A DNA stretch of 64,000 nt, from NCBI GenBank assembly GCA_021740105.1, contig JAIPAM010000002.1:310001-374000 (forward strand), in the 5' to 3' direction. Made by a program: the position numbers and the translations under genes. How positions within the stretch are numbered: position 1 is the first letter of the stretch; each line of letters begins with the position of its first letter. The notes under the pieces are model-generated. The model ran no database searches. It was not told the origin of the DNA and was given only the letters and a program-made list of their open reading frames with translations. This DNA is from Flavobacterium sp. (lineage in GTDB: Bacteria > Bacteroidota > Bacteroidia > Flavobacteriales > Flavobacteriaceae). Below, piece by piece: positions 61,971 to 64,000 of the stretch.

Positions 61971-62048
61971 TGAATGTATTTTAGATTTTAGATTTTGATT
62001 TTAGAAAATTGATTCTAAAATAACGAATCTAAAATAATTGATTTATTA
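61971..62048. repeat. AT-rich spacer of 'TTTTAGATT' units
   Basis: Degenerate tandem units of TTTTAGATT and its near-complement AATCTAAAA between pdxH and rnz. Similar spacers lie at 20464-20522 and 25341-25392. Confidence 0.35.
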
Positions 62049-62954
62049 TTAAAACTCAAAACTTTTTCCGTCATCTGCCAAAAGCACTTCTGGAAAAATG
62101 GTTAGTGCTTCTTCTCTAAACAAGTTGATATTGTCGTATCGAGTGGAATAATGTCCTAATACCAACTGTTTTACATTGGCTTTCAAAGCAATTTTAGCCG
62201 CTTGTTTGGCGGTACAATGCATTGTTTTGTGGGCCAATTGTTCTTCGGAATCTAGAAATGTAGCTTCATGATACAATACATCCGCATTTTCTATAATCTG
62301 AATAATATCTTCATTATAGGCGGTATCAGAACAAAAAGCATAACTTTTAGTTTGAATTGGATCAAAGGTTAATTTTTCATTTTCAATCACGCGACCGTCC
62401 TCTAAAGTGATATCCTTTCCATTTTTAATTTTCTGATAATAATAAGTGTCTATTTCGAAGTTTTGAACGGCATCTAAATTCAATTTACGATCACCTACTT
62501 TCTCCTGAAATAAGAATCCGTTGGTATAAACTCTATGTTTTAATGGAATAGTTTTTACGAATACTTTATCGTCTTCGTATATGATTTCACTTTTATCAGA
62601 ATTCAGTTCATGGAAAAACAAACCGTAATTGGTCCAGGAATTGGATAATTTTAATTGCAATTTGATGACTTCCTCTATTCCTTTCGGACCATAAATATGC
62701 AAGTCGGTGGTTCGATTAAGCAACATAAAAGTAGAAACTAAACCTACCAAACCATAAAAATGATCGCCGTGCAAATGGGAAATAAAGATGTGATTGATTT
62801 TAGAAAATCGGATTTTATTTTTACGCAATTGAACCTGTGTACCTTCACCGCAATCAATTAGAAACAGGCGATTTCTGATTTCTAAAACTTGTGCCGTGGG
62901 ATTTGTAATTGTTCGTGGTGTTGCAGCATAGCAACCAAGTACCGTTAGATTCAA
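62049..62954 (-). CDS. rnz: Ribonuclease Z
   Basis: tRNA 3'-end processing endonuclease. 301 residues, metallo-beta-lactamase fold: FLIDCGEGTQVQLRKNKI, zinc motif ISHLHGDHFYGLVG, SDTAYNED, LYHEATF and VLGHYSTRY with the final His. Usual short bacterial length. The unknown small gene upstream on the same strand ends 72 bases away. Confidence 0.95.
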   Translation of the reverse strand: MNLTVLGCYAATPRTITNPTAQVLEIRNRLFLIDCGEGTQVQLRKNKIRFSKINHIFISHLHGDHFYGLVGLVSTFMLLNRTTDLHIYGPKGIEEVIKLQLKLSNSWTNYGLFFHELNSDKSEIIYEDDKVFVKTIPLKHRVYTNGFLFQEKVGDRKLNLDAVQNFEIDTYYYQKIKNGKDITLEDGRVIENEKLTFDPIQTKSYAFCSDTAYNEDIIQIIENADVLYHEATFLDSEEQLAHKTMHCTAKQAAKIALKANVKQLVLGHYSTRYDNINLFREEALTIFPEVLLADDGKSFEF

Positions 62955-63026
62955 TTTATATTTGTTAATTTGGTTATTTGGAAATTCGTTGAAGCTCTAT
63001 TTGTTGCCAAGTAAACGAATCCAATA

Positions 63027-63359
63027 TTAAAATCCTAAATCTCTTTCTATTTCGTCCATATCAATAATATCGTGGGCTTCTAAAACGGAAGGGACAACCA
63101 CTAATGATTTAGGAAGGGCATTAAAATCGATATTTTCAACAACAATTACAAACGATTTTTTTCCTTTACAATGCAATTTAGACAAATCAGAAAATGCTTT
63201 AATCGATTGAATTGTAGTTGATTTATCGTGATTAAGGTCCAAAATCAAATTTTGATTTTTATAACTATCGTGCTGATTGGTAACATTATTCAAAAATAAA
63301 TCAACATCACCTTGAGTAGCTGTTAAAACTGTGGTGTGACCTTTCGCAACTACTTTCAT
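63027..63359 (-). CDS. Small conserved protein of unknown function
   Basis: 110 residues, no signal or membrane helix. Alternating strands and helices (VVAKGHTTVLTATQGD, NQNLILDLNHDKST, KKSFVIVVENIDFNALPK) recall a STAS-like or similar small alpha/beta fold, but no motif fixes it. Similar proteins are sometimes labelled ribonuclease Z only because of the neighbour. Its ATG directly follows the pyrB stop, so it is translated in one operon with pyrB. Confidence 0.72.
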   Translation of the reverse strand: MKVVAKGHTTVLTATQGDVDLFLNNVTNQHDSYKNQNLILDLNHDKSTTIQSIKAFSDLSKLHCKGKKSFVIVVENIDFNALPKSLVVVPSVLEAHDIIDMDEIERDLGF

Positions 63360-64000
63360 TTATTGAATTTTTGAAGCCAATAAATAGATCGCTGCCATTC
63401 GAACTGCCACTCCGTTTTCCACTTGATTTAAGATCAACGATTGATTTGAATCGGCAACTTCAGAAGTAATTTCAACTCCACGATTTATTGGTCCTGGATG
63501 CATAATTACGATCTCTTTATTTAGGGAGTCCAACAAGGTTTTGTCCAATCCGTATTGTTGTGCGTATTCTCTTGTTGAAGGGAAGAAATTCACATCCATA
63601 CGTTCATTTTGAACTCTTAGCATATTTGCTACATCGCACCATTCCAATGCTTTACGTAAATTTGATTCTACCTTCACTCCAAGTGATTCAATATGCCTTG
63701 GGATTAGTGTTTTTGGCCCGCAAACCTTCACTTCAGCCCCTTGCATTTGCAAAGCATAGATGTTTGAAAGGGCTACGCGAGAGTGTAAAATATCGCCTAC
63801 AATAACTACTTTTTTACCTGCCACTTCTCCTAATTTTTCTCTGATAGAATAACTGTCTAAAAGTGCTTGTGTTGGATGTTCGTGTGCACCATCTCCAGCG
63901 TTGATAATGCTGGCTTTCACATTTTGAGATAAAAAATGAGCTGCACCCGGATTGGCATGTCGCATCACTACCATATCCACTTTCATGGATAGTATGTTAT
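63360..64000 (-). CDS. pyrB: Aspartate carbamoyltransferase catalytic subunit, 3' part
   Basis: Condenses carbamoyl phosphate with aspartate in pyrimidine synthesis. The frame runs open off the window end (codons before the ATG at 63986 read N-I-L-S), so this is the C-terminal ~213 residues only. Visible: MVVMRHANPGAAHF and INAGDGAHEHPTQALLD for carbamoyl-phosphate binding, VVIVGDILHSRVALSN, and MHPGPINRGVEI of the aspartate site. The N-terminal STRTR motif is outside. No pyrI-like regulatory gene follows. Confidence 0.95.
   Translation of the reverse strand, partial: NILSMKVDMVVMRHANPGAAHFLSQNVKASIINAGDGAHEHPTQALLDSYSIREKLGEVAGKKVVIVGDILHSRVALSNIYALQMQGAEVKVCGPKTLIPRHIESLGVKVESNLRKALEWCDVANMLRVQNERMDVNFFPSTREYAQQYGLDKTLLDSLNKEIVIMHPGPINRGVEITSEVADSNQSLILNQVENGVAVRMAAIYLLASKIQ

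Overview
The window looks like a chromosome segment of a Flavobacterium-like member of the Flavobacteriaceae (Bacteroidota). The reasons are low GC, many promoters carrying the Bacteroidota -7 box TAnnTTTG, little sign of Shine-Dalgarno sequences, and family content typical of the group: DUF5723, CCC-motif protein, PASTA protein, split transketolase, OmpA lipoprotein and CorA with an N-terminal basic leader. Almost all of it is ordinary housekeeping backbone, densely packed on both strands.

Layout. 1-8.6 kb: end of a LacI-type regulator, serine dehydratase, panB, a pseudouridine synthase, an outer-membrane protein, aldehyde dehydrogenase, CorA, hutI. 8.6-17.3 kb: a coiled-coil membrane protein, formimidoylglutamase, a DEAD-box helicase, a hybrid sensor kinase cut by an in-frame stop, EttA, a small membrane protein, holA. 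17.4-26.2 kb: orphan HsdR_N-like protein, glycosyltransferase, OmpA lipoprotein, YciO/YrdC protein, UvrD helicase, TSUP permease, split transketolase. 26.2-34.2 kb: a structured RNA candidate, then tgt-lptF/G-eamA, two membrane glycosyltransferases, PAP2 phosphatase, accA. 34.3-49.5 kb: dnaB, cysteine desulfurase, small membrane proteins, ornithine aminotransferase, a MarR-nitroreductase-YceI operon with a visible operator, a TrpG/PabA-type amidotransferase, yaaA, RluD-type synthase and PASTA protein, a second copy of the structured RNA, ddl, coaD, PhnA protein. 53.3-64 kb: guaB, HMG-CoA lyase, pyrD, PIG-L deacetylase, a 35-residue membrane peptide, sodium:solute symporter, pdxH, rnz, a small unknown protein and the 3' part of pyrB.

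The accessory part is 49.5-53.3 kb, between the PhnA gene and guaB. A tyrosine recombinase is followed by three same-strand units: an SDR enzyme, a kinase-like protein and a HigBA toxin-antitoxin pair. Two units end in a long imperfect inverted repeat, the third in a truncated one. The first bases of each unit are complementary to a short box at its own end: 9/9 bp, 6/6 bp and 6/7 bp. That is the hallmark of integron gene cassettes, yet the recombinase shows no IntI-specific insertion and reads in the same direction as the cassettes. I regard this integron-like array as the best candidate for an under-described system here.

Other points of note: a single TAA codon separates a TPR sensor from its kinase in the same reading frame; the tRNA-guanine transglycosylase lacks the zinc-binding cysteines; two distant intergenic elements share a conserved core and a compensatory base-pair change; several genes start 3-5 nt after their -7 box, suggesting leaderless mRNAs. 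No tRNA, rRNA, CRISPR array, insertion sequence or replication origin was recognised.
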